Shown here: positions 61,059 through 64,000 of the stretch, piece by piece
Position numbering within the stretch: position 1 is the stretch's first letter
How the letters are laid out: every line of letters begins with the position of its first letter
Source: Clarireedia homoeocarpa
Taxonomy: Eukaryota > Ascomycota > Leotiomycetes > Helotiales > Rutstroemiaceae
Direction: 5' to 3'
Length of the DNA: 64,000 nt
NCBI GenBank assembly: GCA_001465935.1
Contig: LNKV01000001.1
Coordinates: 1-64,000, forward strand
Program-made: the position numbers and the translations under genes
Notes under the pieces: model-generated
Database searches by the model: none
What the model saw: only the letters and a program-made list of their open reading frames with translations
What the model was told of the DNA's origin: nothing

Positions 61059-63025
61059 ATGTCTGAACACGAGGACACTTATCTTGATACTGGCTACAGC
61101 ACGCCTGTACCTGAATTGGATGACCATAGACTCCAAGCGCCTTCAATTCAAAAGCCTCGCTCCCGCAGTGGTACTATCGATTCGCTCTATGCACCATCAC
61201 CACGAGACCAAATGAGTCCCGACATATCGCGCGCGAGAAATACACTGAAAATTATCGCTAGGGACTTTGAGGAAGCAGTTACCGATGAGGATTCACGAGG
61301 AGGTGTTTCCCCTATGGCTATTCGAATGGGTGAAAGGAGCCGCCGCGGAACTGTTGATACTCTTGAGCCACGCTCCGTCTCGCCTCCCAATTCCGTGAAA
61401 GCATTCGCGGATGCACGACGATGGGAGCGTCAGATGTCCACTTCCGATCCCAGCTCTTCTAAAGCATTTGTGGAACCTCGACGTCATGAAGATTACAATC
61501 TCCACAGAACAGAATCCCGCGCAAGCCACCGAACTCACCGCAGCCTTCGAAGCAGACGTTACACAAACGATAATGACGCAAAGAGCTTTGCAGGCTCATC
61601 TAAATCTGCCGAGGAAGATGTATGCTTCCCTCTGCACAGTTCTCCCACCAAGGATACTCTGCAGATCAACTGGGAGACACTTGAGGATTTCATCGCAGAG
61701 GAAGAAGATCGCTCTCGGACATCACCTGCGAACCAACCACAATCTCGAATGTTCCATGATCTTAGAACCAATCATGGTCATGGAACAATCCCAACAATCG
61801 TTACCTCCGAAGGTGTTGTAGATATTCCATCCTCCGCAACATCTGTAAATGAGAAGGCTGAGTTCTCTAGCTTGGGAGAGATTGATACTAGACCACAACA
61901 GCCGCATGCCGATACCAACAGGTTTGAGTATTTCTCCTCTCTTGGGGAGTCGACCATCCATGCGCCTGAGTTTGGAGATCTAATTTTGCCTGGAGAAGAT
62001 ATTCGAACCCTCTTCACAATTCCTGCAGAGGAACAAGGCGATGGTGTTTGGTGGTTGAATATGAACAACCCAACTGACGAAGAAGTTGCTGCCATTTGCA
62101 AGGCTTTCGGTATCCATCCCTTGACCATTGAAGATATCAAGACTCAAGAAGCACGTGAGAAGATCGAACTCTTTCCCTCGTACTACTTTGCCTGTTTCCG
62201 CTCCTTCCACGTCACAGAAATTGATGATGGCCAAGAATATGAACCGTTCAACATTTACGTTGTTGTGTTCCGGGAGGGTACACTCAGCTTCAGCTTTTCA
62301 CCCAACCCGCATGCTGCTCACGTTCGAAAGCGTATCACAATGCTCAAAGACTATGTTTCTTTGAGCAGCGACTGGATTTGCTATGCCTTGATGTAAGTTT
62401 GTCATCAAGCCTCGTTACAATACTTTTCCTAACTAACATAAACAGCGATGACATTGTCGATTCGTTCGCTCCTGTTATTACCAATATCGACAGAGAGACC
62501 GACACTATTGAGGATCAAGTCTTCATTGCCCGTAGTGATGACATGCATACCTTCTTGCGAAAGATTGGTATGGTCCGTAAGAACGTCATGGGTTTGATGA
62601 AACTCCTGGGTGGAAAGGCCGATGTTCTAAGAGGCTTCACAAAACGCTGCAATGCTAACTACAAGGTCACTCCTCACATGGACATTGGACTCTATCTCGG
62701 TGATATCCAGGATCACGTTGTGACTATGATGACAAACTTGGGCCATTTCGAGAAGATGCTCTCTCGAGCACACAGCAATTACCTTGCTCAACTGTCTATT
62801 GACAACATCACCCAAGGAAACAATGCCAACAAGGTGCTCAGCAAGATCACACTCCTCGCGTCGATTCTCGTTCCTCTCAACTTGGTTTGCGGTATGTTTG
62901 GTATGAACGTCGAGGTACCATTCAGGAACACCAACAATCTCATCCCGTTCTTCACCATCTTAGCTATCCTAGTCGTTTTCACTCTTGCTTCCCTGGGTCT
63001 TGCAAGGCGTTATAGATACATTTAA
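61059..63025 (+). CDS. CorA/ALR-family magnesium transporter
   Basis: Divalent-cation channel of the plasma membrane (Alr1 type) or vacuole (Mnr2 type). Exons are 61059-62392 and 62446-63025, giving 637 residues. The first ~290 residues are Ser/Arg-rich and disordered. The soluble CorA domain starts near IRTLFTIPAEEQGDGVWWLN and includes HPLTIEDIKTQEAREKIELF. The long helix is followed by two membrane segments with the selectivity motif CGMFGMNV (Gly-Met-Asn at 597-599) between them. The basic tail LARRYRYI is cytosolic. The N-terminal length suggests Alr/Mnr2 rather than mitochondrial Mrs2. Which of the two is not decidable here. Confidence 0.92.
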
Positions 63026-63702
63026 AACCTATGTGGAGGGCTGTTTGTCATGTATATTCTCGAATCATGTAGATGTTGGAGCTTTAAAAAAAACTTTTGG
63101 GAAGGTGTTGTATTGAGAGGTATTTTGGATAGATATATACAGTAGATACCTGTAGACTACAAGACTAGTAATAAAGAACACTTCTACCAAATTTAATATT
63201 TGTTTTCGTTCAATGAACATGTATTGTATATTTGCTGTGGCTTCCTGAAACGTTCCTTGGTTGATATCGCTAGCAATCAGATGCTTCTGCACATGTGTAA
63301 CACCATTGAGGTAGCTATTATGAAAACCTACACTTACAGGTTCATTTAGTATCGCTTGTGAGGAAAACCCATTAGGATCACGCTGCTTGATTGCCTTCCC
63401 CAGAGCTTGACCCAACCACTCAGAGCGCTAACACACAGAGTAGAGTCCATATCCACACCAGCCAGCCAGCTATCCCTTCCTTCATCGAGCCAGTCGTCCA
63501 TGAAAGCTCTTCGCTGTAAACACCTCTAATTCATACACTCCGTCCACCCATCCATCATAATAATCATACAGTATTTCCCACAAACCATCTCCATCTTCCT
63601 CCCGTCGTCCTCCCTACCTATCCAACCCACCAACCAACCACCCACCCTTATTTTATCGCCCCTACTTCACATTCTTTCCCACCTTCTCCGTCAACCCTCC
63701 TC
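63026..63702. other. Convergent 3' spacer
   Basis: 3' sequences of the CorA gene and TIM8. A minus-strand frame at 63065-63415 has no recognisable similarity. Confidence 0.55.
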
Positions 63703-63872
63703 CTACTGCGAAGCCCTCATAGTGTTCAAATGCGCAATCACAGCCATACTGCTATCCAAGAAGCGATCCACGCAATTCATCGTGCACGTCTCCTCGTTCT
63801 TCTCCAATTTGCTGCTGCGGATATTACTCGTGATGCATTTCTTCCAGCAGATATCCGTGAGGGAGTGGACGG
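63703..63872 (-). CDS. TIM8: Tim8, last exon (gene continues beyond the window)
   Basis: Small intermembrane-space chaperone that works with Tim13 to guide hydrophobic precursors to the TIM22/TIM23 and SAM complexes. Only the 3' exon is inside the window; it begins after a TTCCTACAG acceptor at 63873. It encodes VHSLTDICWKKCITSNIRSS then EETCTMNCVDRFLDSSMAVI, so both CX3C pairs (CWKKC and CTMNC) are present. It ends HLNTMRASQ. The VHSLTDICWKKC block and the ETC...NCVDRFLD block distinguish Tim8 from Tim9, Tim10 and Tim13. The intron upstream runs to at least the window edge and contains an 18-base homopolymer. Confidence 0.88.
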
Positions 63873-63920
63873 CTGTAGGAATTGGGTTAGCGGGGGGGAG
63901 GGGGGTGGATTGGTGACAGA

Positions 63921-63938
63921 GGGGGGGGGGGGGGGGGG
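63921..63938 (+). repeat. 18-base poly-G run inside the TIM8 intron
   Basis: Poly-G on the plus strand (poly-C in the TIM8 pre-mRNA), in an otherwise purine-rich stretch. Length may be unreliable in assemblies. Confidence 0.85.
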
Positions 63939-64000
63939 TAGGAGGGGTAAGAAGAAAATAAACGAGTATCAGGGATGGTCATTGAGGAGTGATGGGGAGA

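Overview
The window is nuclear DNA of a filamentous ascomycete (Pezizomycotina). Genes are interrupted by many short introns (mostly 48-75 bp, GT...AG). The protein families are fungal housekeeping families, and there is a WOPR (Gti1/Pac2) regulator of the Wor1/Ryp1/Sge1/Reg1 type. A Leotiomycete (Botrytis/Sclerotinia-like) is my best guess, but it is an inference from general protein resemblance and the species cannot be fixed from sequence alone. There are no bacterial operons, CRISPR arrays, rRNA or convincing tRNA genes.

Layout. 1-2.9 kb is AT-rich, gene-free repeat debris: a degenerate repeated module, an inverted repeat and a RIP-scarred LTR. 3.0-8.7 kb holds two haem peroxide enzymes on the minus strand, a large-subunit catalase and a secreted heme-thiolate peroxidase. 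8.7-12 kb is gene-free and carries an intact 191-bp solo LTR with a 5-bp target duplication. 12-22 kb holds a GT32 mannosyltransferase (SUR1-like), MMM1 (ERMES), the Golgi GDP-mannose transporter, a phosducin-like PLP1 and the CAAX protease RCE1. After a 3.2-kb gap, 25-40 kb holds a long serine-rich membrane-anchored protein with internal repeats, the MBOAT lysophospholipid acyltransferase ALE1, VPS45, a flavin oxidoreductase and tyrosyl-DNA phosphodiesterase TDP1. 40.1-48.6 kb is an 8.5-kb gene-free stretch, rich in microsatellites over its last 3.6 kb, directly upstream of the single-exon WOPR regulator. 50.9-64 kb is dense again: cardiolipin synthase CRD1, MTO1, an Edc1/PNRC-like decapping-factor candidate, the RING protein RBX1, signal peptidase subunit SPC1, a CorA/ALR Mg2+ transporter and the last exon of a TIM8 gene that runs off the edge.

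Functional themes. Several genes serve mitochondria (MMM1, CRD1, MTO1, TIM8). Several serve the secretory pathway and phospholipids or sphingolipids (GT32 transferase, GDP-mannose transporter, RCE1, ALE1, VPS45, SPC1). I see no operon-like or biosynthetic-cluster logic and no convincing new multi-gene system. The parts most worth a second look are the long repeat-rich regulatory desert before the WOPR gene, the RIP-scarred versus fresh LTR pair, the ubiquitin- and SUMO-binding-like N-terminus of TDP1 with its 634-bp intron, the peroxidase whose EHD motif reads KHD, and two splicing oddities (an 11-nt exon and a GC-AG intron).

Gene models were spliced by eye. Each complete multi-exon model gives a total coding length divisible by three and joins conserved family motifs in frame. 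Exon limits are given in each entry.
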